Assembly: GCA_900472605.1 (NCBI GenBank)
Contig: UCJD01000013.1
Coordinates: 183,944-247,943 of the forward strand
DNA from: Hyphomicrobiales bacterium
GTDB lineage: Bacteria > Pseudomonadota > Alphaproteobacteria > Rhizobiales > Rhizobiaceae
Length of the DNA stretch: 64,000 bases
Direction of reading: 5' to 3'
Made by a program: the position numbers and the translations under genes. Shown here one piece after another: positions 17,100 to 25,661 of this stretch. The notes under the pieces are model-generated. The model was not told the DNA's origin and made no database searches. It worked only from the letters and a program-made list of their open reading frames with translations. The number at the start of each line of letters is the position of its first letter. The stretch's first letter is position 1.

Positions 17100-18266
17100 A
17101 TGATGAGAGCAGTTTCGACATTTCGGATCGGTGCGTCGATGGGGATCGGCGTGGTGCTGGCCGTCGCCGCACAGTTCGCTCCGGTGATGGCGGCCGACAC
17201 AGTCGAGACCAAGAAGGTGCAGGTTCAAGTCGAAACGATCGCCTCGGGGTTGGAGCATCCCTGGGCGGTGGCCATTCTTCCCGATGGCAGCTATCTGGTG
17301 ACCGAACGCCCGGGCCGGCTGCGGATCATCCGGGACGGCAAGCTCTTGGCGCCGATATCAGGCGTGCCCAAGGTCTACGCCAGAAGCCAGGGCGGCCTGA
17401 TGGACGTGGAACTGGCGCAAGATTTCGCCACCTCAAAAACCATCTATCTCACGGCGGCCACGCCGGGTGACCGCGGCTCCGGCACCGAAGCCTTCAGCGC
17501 CACGCTCTCGGCAGACGGAACTGCGCTTGAGAACGTCAAATCGATCTTCAAGATGCGAAAGTTCACCAGCGGCGGCATCCAGTATGGCTCGCGCATCGCC
17601 GTCGCCAAGGACGGCTCGCTCTTCATCAGCATCGGCGACCGCGGCGATCGCGACCGCTCGCAGGACTGGCAGGACGATGCCGGCTCGATCGTCCACATCA
17701 ACGCCGATGGCAGCATCCCAGCCGACAACCCCTTCAAGGATGGCGCGAAGGCGCTGCCGGAGATCTGGTCGAAGGGCCACAGGAACCCGCAGGGCATCAC
17801 CTTCGACGCCGCCGACGGCAAGCTCTATACCGTCGAGCACGGCGCGCGCGGCGGCGACGAGATCAACGGCATCGAGCCGGGCAAGAACTACGGCTGGCCT
17901 GTCATCACCTACGGCCGCGACTATTCCGGCGCCGAGATCGGCGAAGGCACGTCCAAGAAGGGGCTGGAACAGCCGCTCTATTATTGGGATCCCTCGATCG
18001 CCCCCGGCGCTGTCGCCATCTATCGCGGCAAGATGTTTCCGGAATGGAATGGCGACTTCCTGGTCGCCGCCCTGAAGTTCCAACTCCTGTCGCGCATGCA
18101 GCGCGATGACAGCGGCGCATTCGTGGCCGAGGAGCGCATGTTCGACGGCGCCTATGGCCGCATGCGCGATGTCGTGGTGGCACCCGATGGCGCGCTGCTG
18201 ATCGTCACCGACGAGGACGACGGTGCGCTATTGCGCGTCTCCAGGGCGCCTGCCAACAACGGCTGA
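17100..18266 (+). CDS. PQQ-dependent soluble aldose sugar dehydrogenase (YliI type)
   Basis: A periplasmic six-bladed beta-propeller protein of about 388 residues. The start is the ATG at 17100 or 17103 after GGGGG; the N-terminus (to about VMAAD) is a signal peptide. Diagnostic blocks are ASGLEHPWAVAILPDGSYLV, SQGGLMDVELAQDF, ISIGDRGDRDRSQD and WSKGHRNPQGITFD, as in E. coli YliI, which oxidises aldoses using PQQ and Ca2+. The 82 bp gap from the sortase gene leaves cotranscription open. No PQQ biosynthesis genes are in the window, so it may depend on imported PQQ or on genes elsewhere. Confidence 0.88.
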   Translation: MMRAVSTFRIGASMGIGVVLAVAAQFAPVMAADTVETKKVQVQVETIASGLEHPWAVAILPDGSYLVTERPGRLRIIRDGKLLAPISGVPKVYARSQGGLMDVELAQDFATSKTIYLTAATPGDRGSGTEAFSATLSADGTALENVKSIFKMRKFTSGGIQYGSRIAVAKDGSLFISIGDRGDRDRSQDWQDDAGSIVHINADGSIPADNPFKDGAKALPEIWSKGHRNPQGITFDAADGKLYTVEHGARGGDEINGIEPGKNYGWPVITYGRDYSGAEIGEGTSKKGLEQPLYYWDPSIAPGAVAIYRGKMFPEWNGDFLVAALKFQLLSRMQRDDSGAFVAEERMFDGAYGRMRDVVVAPDGALLIVTDEDDGALLRVSRAPANNG

Positions 18267-18390
18267 TGTCGCCAACAGGCGTCGCCTTGCTGCGGTCGAA
18301 CGAAACTGCTAACGGTCGCCCTTCTCGACCATTTCCTTTTCGGCCGCAAAACGTTCTCCCCGTCTGGCCGACCTCCCGATAGAGGCTGAC

Positions 18391-19305
18391 ATGACGCGCA
18401 TACAGGCGAACCTTGTTCTATTGCTGGCTGGCGCCATTTGGGGCGGCGGCTTCGTCGCGCAGTCGACGGCGATGGAAACGATCGGTCCGCTCTGGTTCGT
18501 CGGCCTCCGCTTCGCGATCGCCACCGTCGCCGTGCTCCCTTTCGCGCTGATGGAGGCGCGCAAGAGCGAGGTGAAGACAACCAGACGGCATGGAATGCTC
18601 TACCTGCTGATTGGCCTCACCCTTCTCGGCACCATGCTGACACAGCAGATCGGTCTCCAGACGACCACAGTCACCAATTCAAGCTTCCTGACCGGGCTCT
18701 ACGTCGTCATCGTGCCGATCATCGCCGTGGTTTTCCTGCGGCGGGCGCCGCACTGGATCGTCTGGCCAGGGGCCATCATGGCGGTCACCGGCATCTATCT
18801 GCTGTCGGGCGGCGACATGTCTGCCCTGTCGCGCGGCGATATCCTGACGATCTTCTGCGCCGTCTTCTCCGCCGCGCAGATCACGCTTGCCGGCTTCATC
18901 GTCTCCGAGACCGGTCGAGCCTTGACGCTATCAGCGGCACAATTCGCCGTCACTGCCGTGCTGGCGCTGGCAGCGGCTTTCATTGTCGAACCCATCAGCC
19001 TGGCGGCGGTTCGAGATGCGGCGCCGGAGATCCTCTATGTCGGCATCTTCTCATCAGGCATCGCCTTCTCGCTGCAGATTATCGGCCAGCGCTACACCAC
19101 CTCCTCGCAAGCAGCCATCTTCCTGTCTTCGGAAGCGCTGTTCGGCGCGGCACTTGGCGCTCTTGTGCTGGGCGAGAAGATTTCCGCTCTCGGCTATGTC
19201 GGCTGCGCCCTGATGTTCGCAGCAATGCTTCTAGTTGAAATCGTCCCCGAAATAGCGCGCCGACGTCGCCAAAACGGCCTGCTTATCAGCCAAAATCCGG
19301 GGTGA
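18391..19305 (+). CDS. EamA/DMT-family permease
   Basis: A 304-residue membrane protein with ten hydrophobic segments arranged as two EamA repeats (LLLAGAIWGGGFVAQSTAM in the first; ILTIFCAVFSAAQITLAGF in the second) and a short basic C-terminus (ARRRRQN). Such RhaT/YdcZ-like carriers export or import small metabolites; the substrate cannot be assigned. The gene stands alone between the sugar dehydrogenase and the csp leader. A terminator-like hairpin lies about 100 bp downstream. Confidence 0.85.
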   Translation: MTRIQANLVLLLAGAIWGGGFVAQSTAMETIGPLWFVGLRFAIATVAVLPFALMEARKSEVKTTRRHGMLYLLIGLTLLGTMLTQQIGLQTTTVTNSSFLTGLYVVIVPIIAVVFLRRAPHWIVWPGAIMAVTGIYLLSGGDMSALSRGDILTIFCAVFSAAQITLAGFIVSETGRALTLSAAQFAVTAVLALAAAFIVEPISLAAVRDAAPEILYVGIFSSGIAFSLQIIGQRYTTSSQAAIFLSSEALFGAALGALVLGEKISALGYVGCALMFAAMLLVEIVPEIARRRRQNGLLISQNPG

Positions 19306-19402
19306 AACGGAAAATATGAAAAAAAGTTTAACGTTTAGCAGGTCGCGCGCACGTTGTAATTTTGGCAAAATCTGCTCCTAAATTATATTGCTCGCGATAC
19401 AA

Positions 19403-19438
19403 AACGTTAATCAGCGGCGACTGATGAGCGTTTTTTTT
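19403..19438 (+). terminator. Terminator-like hairpin downstream of EamA gene
   Basis: AACG-TTA-ATCAG, loop CGGCGA, CTGAT-GAG-CGTT form an interrupted 9-bp stem followed by eight T. It lies 98 bp after the EamA stop, so it may end that transcript or a short independent RNA. The AT-rich sequence before it has a possible TTGGCA/TATTGC promoter. Confidence 0.65.
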
Positions 19439-19537
19439 CGTCGAAGCCCAAAACCCACCCGGAATTGGCGCGCGAGGGCGCGTTGCGTCGGAAAACTTTT
19501 GCTTGCCAAAAGTGAATAATCGCAGCAATCTCGTGGC

Positions 19538-19767
19538 GTTCGGGCATTTTGCGAGCATGGGAAGTCCTTAAGATTGTGCGCGCCGGAGACGCTAATACTC
19601 CGGTCGGTCGGTTCCAAAAAGCAGGCGACAGTTCTGCGGAGAACCGGACTGATTTAGAGGGGACCTTTTTCTCACAATTCAATAATTGCCTGCTAGCGTC
19701 TCCGTGAGGAGGCAATATCAGTATGCTGCCCGTGTGGATGGCGGGCAGAGATCAAAGGACCTGACGC
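19538..19767 (+). promoter_or_regulatory. Structured 5' leader of the cold-shock gene
   Basis: The leader carries four hairpins: CCGGAG/CTCCGG (19583-19603), CGGTTC/GAACCG with an inner GCAG/CTGC (19609-19646), ATTGCCT/AGGCAAT (19685-19716) and CTGCCCG/CGGGCAG (19726-19748). An 11-base perfect complement links 19584-19594 with 19694-19704. Pairing there would open the first hairpin and use the loop of the third, so the two states exclude each other. The Shine-Dalgarno AAAGGA follows the last hairpin. A TTGCCA (19503) / CAATCT (19526) promoter is possible, so the 5' end is approximate. Confidence 0.55.
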
Positions 19768-19983
19768 ATGGCCGAGACTGGGACTGTAAAATTCTTCAAC
19801 ACCGACAAGGGCTTCGGCTTTATCAAGCCTGACAAGGGCGGCGCGGACATCTTCGTTCACATTTCCGCCGTGCAGGCCTCGGGATTGGCCGGGCTGACGG
19901 AAAACCAGAAGGTAAGCTTCGACACCGAGCCGGATCGTCGCGGCAAGGGCCCGAAGGCCGTGAACCTGCAGATCGACGGCTGA
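19768..19983 (+). CDS. cspA: Cold-shock domain protein (CspA family)
   Basis: A 71-residue single cold-shock domain. Both RNA-binding motifs are intact: RNP1 as KGFGFIKP and RNP2 as DIFVHIS. Such OB-fold proteins bind single-stranded RNA and melt secondary structure in the cytoplasm; not all are cold-induced. AAAGGA precedes the ATG. The long structured leader suggests control at the RNA level, as for E. coli cspA mRNA. It is monocistronic and is followed by an intrinsic terminator. Confidence 0.95.
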   Translation: MAETGTVKFFNTDKGFGFIKPDKGGADIFVHISAVQASGLAGLTENQKVSFDTEPDRRGKGPKAVNLQIDG

Positions 19984-20010
19984 TAGAGCCGACCTTTCCA
20001 ATCGAGTTGA

Positions 20011-20036
20011 AGCCCGGCGGGCAGCCGGGTTTTATT
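20011..20036 (+). terminator. Terminator after the cold-shock gene
   Basis: CCCGGC/GCCGGG with a GGGCA loop is followed by TTTTATT. Confidence 0.8.
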
Positions 20037-20120
20037 GTTCAGCCTGCATTCAGACGACAGCCGTTAACTTGCCATCATCAAGGTGCAAAACCGGCCAAGA
20101 GTTTGAACAGGACAGAACCC

Positions 20121-20555
20121 ATGAATAGCCTTGCCAAGTCCCTTTTTCTGACGGCAACCGCGGCTGCCATCACTTTCTCGTCGATCGGTGTCGCATCGGC
20201 TGACGACTGGCGCTATCGCCACCACCATAACAACGATGCATGGGTTGGCGGTGCGGTCGGTCTCGCAACAGGCTTGATCGTCGGCTCGGCAATTGCCAAT
20301 GCACCACGCTACGACGAACCGCGCTACATCGACCCGCCCTACGCCTATGACGACGCGCCGGTCTATCGTGCGCCTCCGCGCTATTACCGTCCGGCGCCCG
20401 TGCGCTACTATCAGCCGGCTCCGGTTCGCGTCGGCGTCGAGCCGTGGACCCCGCAGTGGGAACGCTATTGCTCTTACCGCTACCGCTCGTTCGATCCGCG
20501 TAGCGGCACCTTCATCGGCAATGACGGCCGCAGCCATTTCTGCGTTGCCAACTGA
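20121..20555 (+). CDS. BA14K-family secreted protein
   Basis: A 144-residue exported protein: a signal peptide to about ASAD, a histidine-rich patch (YRHHHNN), one glycine-rich hydrophobic segment, then Tyr/Pro-rich low-complexity repeats. The C-terminal BA14K signature is YCSYRYRSFDPRSGTF followed by a C-terminal FC. BA14K was described as a Brucella antigen with lectin-like activity; rhizobia carry several paralogues whose roles are poorly known. The start is the ATG at 20121 after AGGACAG; the frame is open further upstream but has no signal there. It is flanked by terminators, so it is transcribed alone. Confidence 0.85.
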   Translation: MNSLAKSLFLTATAAAITFSSIGVASADDWRYRHHHNNDAWVGGAVGLATGLIVGSAIANAPRYDEPRYIDPPYAYDDAPVYRAPPRYYRPAPVRYYQPAPVRVGVEPWTPQWERYCSYRYRSFDPRSGTFIGNDGRSHFCVAN

Positions 20556-20581
20556 TCGAACCTCGATCGTTAAAGACCCAA

Positions 20582-20606
20582 GCGCCGCTTTTCAGCGGCG
20601 TTTTTG
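20582..20606 (+). terminator. Terminator after BA14K gene
   Basis: CGCCGC/GCGGCG with a TTTTCA loop is followed by TTTTTG. Confidence 0.85.
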
Positions 20607-20633
20607 TTTTGTACGGGCCTTCGCCCTCCCCGA

Positions 20634-21284
20634 TCACAGCCCCTGCAGATAGGGATTGCCACGTCGCTCGTCGCCGATCCGGCTGCCAGGGCCGTGACCG
20701 CAGATGAAGCCGACCTCGTCCCCCAGCGGCAGCACCTTGTCGCGGATGGAATCGAGCAACTGCTGGTGGTTTCCACCGGGAAGATCGGTGCGGCCGATCG
20801 AGCCGTTGAACAGCACATCGCCCAGATGCGCGAACTTCTGCGCCCGGTTGAAATAGATGACATGCCCCGGCGCGTGGCCCGGCGTGTGGTACACTTCGAA
20901 GACATGCTCGCCGAAGGACACGGTATCCCCATCCTTCAGCCAGCGGTCCGGCTCGACATTGTGCATCTGCCCCGAAGGCAGCCCGTATTTCTCCGCCTGC
21001 GTCTCGATCCGCTGCAGCAACGGCAGGTCGTCCTCGTGCGGGCCGATGATATCGACGTTAAGCGCTTCCTTGAGTTCCTTGGCCCCGCCGGCATGGTCGA
21101 GATGGCCGTGGGTGAGCCAGATCGCCTTGATCTTAAGCCCATTCTGCTCGATCCCCTGCAGGATGTTGGCGACATCCCCGCCCGGATCGATCACCACGCC
21201 TTCCTTCGTCGCCTCGTCGAAAAAGATCGTGCAGTTCTGCTGGAACGCAGTGACCGGAATGATCCCGGCCTGGAGCATGCTCAT
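20634..21284 (-). CDS. MBL-fold metallo-hydrolase (glyoxalase II-like, YcbL type)
   Basis: A 216-residue metallo-beta-lactamase-fold hydrolase. The metal-binding THGHLDHAGG is intact, as are the later His in HTPGHAPGHV, the Asp in LGDVLF and the C-terminal His in CGHGPGS. The short length without the glyoxalase II C-terminal domain matches the YcbL-type group, which often hydrolyses thioesters. The ATG at 21284 follows GAGGC; an upstream extension of 20 residues is open but unlike the family. The natural substrate is uncertain. Confidence 0.88.
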   Translation of the reverse strand: MSMLQAGIIPVTAFQQNCTIFFDEATKEGVVIDPGGDVANILQGIEQNGLKIKAIWLTHGHLDHAGGAKELKEALNVDIIGPHEDDLPLLQRIETQAEKYGLPSGQMHNVEPDRWLKDGDTVSFGEHVFEVYHTPGHAPGHVIYFNRAQKFAHLGDVLFNGSIGRTDLPGGNHQQLLDSIRDKVLPLGDEVGFICGHGPGSRIGDERRGNPYLQGL

Positions 21285-21481
21285 GGGGTGCCTCGCTTCA
21301 TCTCTTGCGCAGTTCGTCCGCTTCAATGTTCGATATAGTCGCAAACGCGAGCACTTGCAGCCTCGATTTTGCCGCGGCCTCCGTCACGCCGCAACGACAA
21401 GTGTAATCTCCTGTGATCGCCGTTGGCGGAACCTCCCACAGTTCCGGGCGTTACCAACCCGTCTATAAAAGGAGACCCACG

Positions 21482-22093
21482 ATGACCATGAAGCGAAATC
21501 TTTTCCTGGCAGGCGCAATGGTTCTGGCGTCCGCCGGCCTCGCCCGCGCGGAAATGGCCGCAACGGCCATCAACGATCTGACCATTCACGCCGGCCCCGG
21601 CGAGCAGTATCCCGCTGTCGGCGTTGCAACGCGCGGCTCCGAAACCATCCTCGACGGCTGCGTCGCCGGCAGCCAGTGGTGCCGTGTCGATGTCAACGGC
21701 ATGCGCGGCTGGGTTTATGCCCAGTATCTGCAGATGGATCAGGACGGCAACCAAGTGATCGTCCAGCAGCACCAGTCCGATCTCGATATCCCCGTTGTGA
21801 CCTATGAAAACACGGCAGCGACCGGCCCGGCCGAACCCGCTCCGGGCGACGAACTGCTCGGCCCGGTCGGCTCGGTCGAGACGATCGAACCGCCACAGAC
21901 GGTCACCACCTATATCGAGAGCAACCCAGGCCGCACGGTGGACATCGGCGGTGACGTCGTTGTCGGCGCGCAGGTGCCCGGCACCGTGACCTTCCAGGAA
22001 ATCCCAGACTACCAGTACCGCTACGCTCGCATCAACGACCGTCCGGTGTTGGTCGATCCGGGCACGCGTCGTATCGTCTATGTGTACAACTAA
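21482..22093 (+). CDS. Secreted SH3-domain protein with DUF1236-like C-terminus
   Basis: A 203-residue exported protein. A signal peptide ends near GLARAE; a bacterial SH3 domain spans about 24-85 (INDLTIHAGPGEQYPAVGV ... WCRVDVNGMRGWVYAQYL). A linker rich in E, P and T follows, then a C-terminal DUF1236-type segment (RYARINDRPVLVDPGTRRIV). Bacterial SH3 domains often bind cell-wall peptides. AAAAGGAG precedes the ATG at 21482, much stronger than any upstream start. It is divergent from the metallo-hydrolase and is closed by a perfect terminator. Confidence 0.85.
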   Translation: MTMKRNLFLAGAMVLASAGLARAEMAATAINDLTIHAGPGEQYPAVGVATRGSETILDGCVAGSQWCRVDVNGMRGWVYAQYLQMDQDGNQVIVQQHQSDLDIPVVTYENTAATGPAEPAPGDELLGPVGSVETIEPPQTVTTYIESNPGRTVDIGGDVVVGAQVPGTVTFQEIPDYQYRYARINDRPVLVDPGTRRIVYVYN

Positions 22094-22114
22094 GACCTGA
22101 AATCATCGACAACC

Positions 22115-22139
22115 AAGGCGGCCATCGGGCCGCCTTTTT
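22115..22139 (+). terminator. Terminator after SH3-domain gene
   Basis: A nine-base perfect stem AAGGCGGCC/GGCCGCCTT with an ATCG loop runs into TTTTT. Confidence 0.92.
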
Positions 22140-22412
22140 CATGCGTGCTTGCCAGACGGCTGTGAACTCACCGCCGCACTCGCGTCATCCCTGTTGATTG
22201 TTGCCGCAAATATGCCTCTTAATCCAATCACGCAGGGGAATTGCGTATCGCATGGGGAGTTTTGCGCGCGGCAACTCGGTTCCAGAGACAGCACCGATCT
22301 TCTTTACACGCGTGAAAGCCGGAAAACCGAGACACTGGCGTATATGTCATGATTGCAGACGTATGTTCCAGCGTCGCGGCGAGCGGCGCAGACTGGGAAA
22401 GGAAATGCCAAA

Positions 22413-22922
22413 TTGGCACGACAGAGCAGCCCGAAAGCCGGCAGGCAGGAGCCCAAGCCGGAGCCTTTGACCAAGCCGTTGGAAAACACCGAAACCATCG
22501 ACTTCGATATCATCGAGCTCCTGTTTTTCTCCTATCGGGACTTCGTCTCCGACCCCGATGCCATCCTGGCGAAGAGCGGTTTTGGTCGTGCGCATCACCG
22601 CGTGGTGCATTTCGTTAACCGAAACCCGGGCATGACCGTTGCCGATCTCCTGGATACGTTGAAGATAACCAAGCAGAGTCTCGCAAGGGTACTCAAACAG
22701 CTTATCGATTCGGGGTATATTCAACAAAAGGCGGGGCCTGAGGACCGACGTCAGCGCAAGCTCTATCCCACCTCCACTGGGCGGGATCTGGCGCTTGCAC
22801 TCGCCGAGCCGCAATCGCGCCGTATTGAGAGAGCATTCGACGGAGCCTCCCCGGAGGTAAGGGCGGGCGTAAAGGCCTTCCTGAGTGGCATGAAGAACAG
22901 ACAAAACTCGAGAGCGGACTGA
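22413..22922 (+). CDS. petP: MarR-family regulator PetP
   Basis: A 169-residue MarR-type winged-helix regulator: DFDIIELLFFSYRDFVSDPD, the recognition helix ITKQSLARVLKQLIDSGYI and the wing GPEDRRQRKLYPT. Its stop TGA is immediately followed by the ATG of the response regulator, the petP-petR pair known from Rhodobacter and rhizobia. The likely start is the TTG at 22413 (LARQSSPKAG) after AAGGA; another in-frame TTG lies at 22353. In Rhodobacter PetR is needed for cytochrome bc1 expression, so a link to the petABC genes at 50-53 kb is possible but not shown. Confidence 0.85.
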   Translation: MARQSSPKAGRQEPKPEPLTKPLENTETIDFDIIELLFFSYRDFVSDPDAILAKSGFGRAHHRVVHFVNRNPGMTVADLLDTLKITKQSLARVLKQLIDSGYIQQKAGPEDRRQRKLYPTSTGRDLALALAEPQSRRIERAFDGASPEVRAGVKAFLSGMKNRQNSRAD

Positions 22923-23624
22923 ATGGCGGCGAAGATAGTGATTTCGGACGATGCGGCACACTTGCTCGTTGTGGATGACGACACGCGTATTCGCGCGCTG
23001 CTCAACCGCTATCTGAGCGAGAACGGCTTCCGAGTGACGGTCGCGGCCGACGGCGCCGAAGCGCGCCGCAAGCTTGGCGGCCTCGACTTCGATCTGATCA
23101 TCATGGACGTGATGATGCCCGGCGAATCCGGCATCGACGTGACCAAGGATCTGCGTGTCATCAAGAACGTGCCGATCATCATGCTGACGGCTCTTGCCGA
23201 ATCCGACAGCCGGATCGCCGGTCTGGAAGCCGGCGCCGACGATTACCTGCCCAAGCCCTTCGACCCACGCGAACTCGTGCTCCGGATCAACAACATCCTG
23301 CGCCGAAACGCCTCAGGCGACGCGCCAAAGATCGAACAGGTGATGTTCGGCCCCTACACGTTCTCACTGACGCGTCGCGAGCTCAAGAAGGCTGCCGAAA
23401 TCGTGCGCCTGACGGATCGCGAGCAGGAAATCATGCTGCTCTTCGCCAAGCGCGCCGGTGATACCATCCCCCGCCACGAGCTGATCGGCAACGACGTCGA
23501 GGTCGGCGAACGCACGATCGACGTGCAGATCAACCGCCTGCGCCGCAAAATCGAGGACGACCCTTCAAATCCGGTCTGGCTCCAGACGGTTCGTGGTATA
23601 GGATACCGCCTGAGCATCGATTGA
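22923..23624 (+). CDS. petR: OmpR-family response regulator PetR
   Basis: A 233-residue two-component regulator. The receiver domain has the acidic pocket DDD at 18-20, the phosphorylation site D62 in IIMDVMMPGE and K111 in LPKPFD. The C-terminal winged-helix DNA-binding domain ends with TIDVQINRLRRKIE and WLQTVRGIGYRL. The ATG abuts the petP stop, so translation is coupled. A sensor kinase follows 26 bp downstream and is the obvious phosphodonor. Confidence 0.92.
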   Translation: MAAKIVISDDAAHLLVVDDDTRIRALLNRYLSENGFRVTVAADGAEARRKLGGLDFDLIIMDVMMPGESGIDVTKDLRVIKNVPIIMLTALAESDSRIAGLEAGADDYLPKPFDPRELVLRINNILRRNASGDAPKIEQVMFGPYTFSLTRRELKKAAEIVRLTDREQEIMLLFAKRAGDTIPRHELIGNDVEVGERTIDVQINRLRRKIEDDPSNPVWLQTVRGIGYRLSID

Positions 23625-23650
23625 TGATCCGGGACCCGGAAAGGCTCTAG

Positions 23651-25027
23651 ATGGTGACATTCGATTCCCTGCGACGTGAGGACCGCTCGCCGGTTTCCGG
23701 CTGGCGTTGGTTCACCCGCCTGCTGCGCCGCCAGCTGCCCAAGGGCCTCTACGTCCGTTCGCTGATCATCATCATCATGCCAATGGTTCTGTTGCAGTCC
23801 GTCGTCGCCGCCGTCTTCATGGAGCGGCATTGGCAGATGGTGACGCAACGCCTGTCGATGGCCGTGACCGCGGATATCGCCGCGATCATCCAGATGATCG
23901 AAACCTACCCGCAGGACACCGATTACAGCGAGGCAACCCGTATCGCCCGCGACCAGCTCGGCCTGCAGATCTCGATCGAGCCCGATGGCGAACTGCCCCC
24001 GCCCCGCATCAAGCCGTTCTTCTCGATCCTCGACGGCATCCTGAGCGACGAGATCCGCGACCAGATCAAGCGCCCCTTCTGGATCGACACGGTCGGTGAT
24101 TCCAATCTCGTCGAAATCCGCGTGAAGCTCGATGGCAAGATCCTGCGCGTGCTCGCCAAACGCAACCAGACCTACGCATCGAATACCCATATCTTCATCG
24201 TCTGGATGGTCGGCGCGTCGCTGGTGCTGATCACGATTTCCATCCTGTTTCTGAGAGGTCAGATCCGCCCGATCCAGAAACTTGCGGCCGCCGCCGAAAG
24301 CTTCGGCAAGGGCCAGAAGGCCGACAACTTCTATCCGCGCGGCGCCGACGAAGTTCGCCGCGCAGGCCTCGCCTTCATCCTCATGCGAGAGCGCATCGAG
24401 CGCCAGATGGAACAGCGAACGGCGATGCTGACAGGCGTCAGCCACGACCTGCGCACAATCCTCACGCGCTTCAAGCTGCAGCTGGCGCTGGCCGGCGACA
24501 ATCCCGATCTGCAAGGCATGAGCGACGACGTCAACGACATGCAATCGATGCTCGAGGCCTACATGGCCTTCGCCCGCAGCGAGGTCGAGGAAGATGTCGG
24601 CGAGCTGAAGCTTAGCGAGTTGCTGCTGAAGCTCGAGCCAGACTTCGCCCTGCACGGCAAGACGCTGACCTACTCGATCGATGGCGACGACGACATTCAG
24701 GTCAGACCGAACGCCTTCACCCGTCTTGTCACCAACCTCGCCTCCAACGCACGCCGCTACGCCAAGACCCTCAACATCGAGGCCAAGCACGGCGCCAAGT
24801 GGCTGACGATCGTGTTTGACGACGATGGCCCCGGCATTCCCGAACAGAACCGCGAGGATGTCTTCAAGCCGTTCTTCCGCCTCGATGAGGCGCGCAATCT
24901 CGATGCGTCGGGAACCGGTCTCGGCCTTGCGATCGCTCGCGACATTGCTCGCAGCCATGGCGGCAACGTCACGCTTGGCGACAGCCCGCTCGGCGGCCTG
25001 CGCGCCGTCATCCGCATCCCGGCCTGA
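23651..25027 (+). CDS. Membrane sensor histidine kinase, EnvZ-like
   Basis: A 458-residue kinase: TM1 at about 37-57, a periplasmic domain of about 120 residues, TM2 at about 180-201, a HAMP region, then the H-box with H265 in SHDLRTILTR. The N (NLASNARRYA), G1 (DDDGPGIP) and G2 (GTGLGLAIAR) boxes are complete. The proline that usually follows LRT in the H-box is isoleucine here, a change often linked to altered phosphatase balance. The gene is downstream of petPR and upstream of a DUF1349 gene (6 bp gap), so the four may form one transcript. The signal is unknown. Confidence 0.88.
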   Translation: MVTFDSLRREDRSPVSGWRWFTRLLRRQLPKGLYVRSLIIIIMPMVLLQSVVAAVFMERHWQMVTQRLSMAVTADIAAIIQMIETYPQDTDYSEATRIARDQLGLQISIEPDGELPPPRIKPFFSILDGILSDEIRDQIKRPFWIDTVGDSNLVEIRVKLDGKILRVLAKRNQTYASNTHIFIVWMVGASLVLITISILFLRGQIRPIQKLAAAAESFGKGQKADNFYPRGADEVRRAGLAFILMRERIERQMEQRTAMLTGVSHDLRTILTRFKLQLALAGDNPDLQGMSDDVNDMQSMLEAYMAFARSEVEEDVGELKLSELLLKLEPDFALHGKTLTYSIDGDDDIQVRPNAFTRLVTNLASNARRYAKTLNIEAKHGAKWLTIVFDDDGPGIPEQNREDVFKPFFRLDEARNLDASGTGLGLAIARDIARSHGGNVTLGDSPLGGLRAVIRIPA

Positions 25028-25033
25028 GACACG

Positions 25034-25615
25034 ATGGCGATCGATTTCGCAGATATGACCTGGCTCAACCCGCCGCCCTCTGCCGAGCAACACGAGGACG
25101 GCCTGCACGTGCGCTCCGGCGAGAAGACCGATTTCTGGCAGGGAACCTATTACGGCTTTCACCGCGACGATGGCCACTTTCTCCATCAGCCGCGCCATGG
25201 CGACTTCACCGCCGAGCTGACTTTTTCAGCCGATTACCAGGCGCTTTACGATCAGGCAGGCATCATGCTGCGCGCCGACGCGACGCACTGGATGAAATGC
25301 GGGATCGAGTATACCGACGGCGCCCGCCACTTCAGCGTCGTCGTCACCAACGGCAATTCCGATTGGTCGGCATTTCGCATCGACCACGATTTCGCAAGGC
25401 TGTCGGTGCGTGTCACCCGCAATGGCGATGCGCTGTTCATCCAATACAGGACGGACATGATGGCGGATTGGCGCATGGCACGCCTCGCCTGGTTCGACCC
25501 TGATTTTGCGGAATTGATGGTCGGCCCGGTCTTCTGCTCACCGCAACGCGCCGGCTTCGAAGCCACGTTTCACGACTTCAGCCTTTCGGACCCGCTCTCG
25601 CGCGACATTCATTAA
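25034..25615 (+). CDS. DUF1349 (concanavalin-like fold) protein
   Basis: A 193-residue cytoplasmic protein with no signal peptide. Blocks such as TDFWQGTYYGF, DQAGIMLRADATHWMKCGIEY and FCSPQRAGFEATFHDF place it in DUF1349, a beta-sandwich family related to concanavalin-type lectins and glycoside-binding proteins, function unknown. The ATG lies 6 bp after the kinase stop, so it may be expressed with petPR and the kinase. It is convergent with csaA. Confidence 0.82.
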   Translation: MAIDFADMTWLNPPPSAEQHEDGLHVRSGEKTDFWQGTYYGFHRDDGHFLHQPRHGDFTAELTFSADYQALYDQAGIMLRADATHWMKCGIEYTDGARHFSVVVTNGNSDWSAFRIDHDFARLSVRVTRNGDALFIQYRTDMMADWRMARLAWFDPDFAELMVGPVFCSPQRAGFEATFHDFSLSDPLSRDIH

Positions 25616-25661
25616 GACGCCGCATTGAAATGCCGGGCGCGAGGCCAACGGCATTCAGCAA

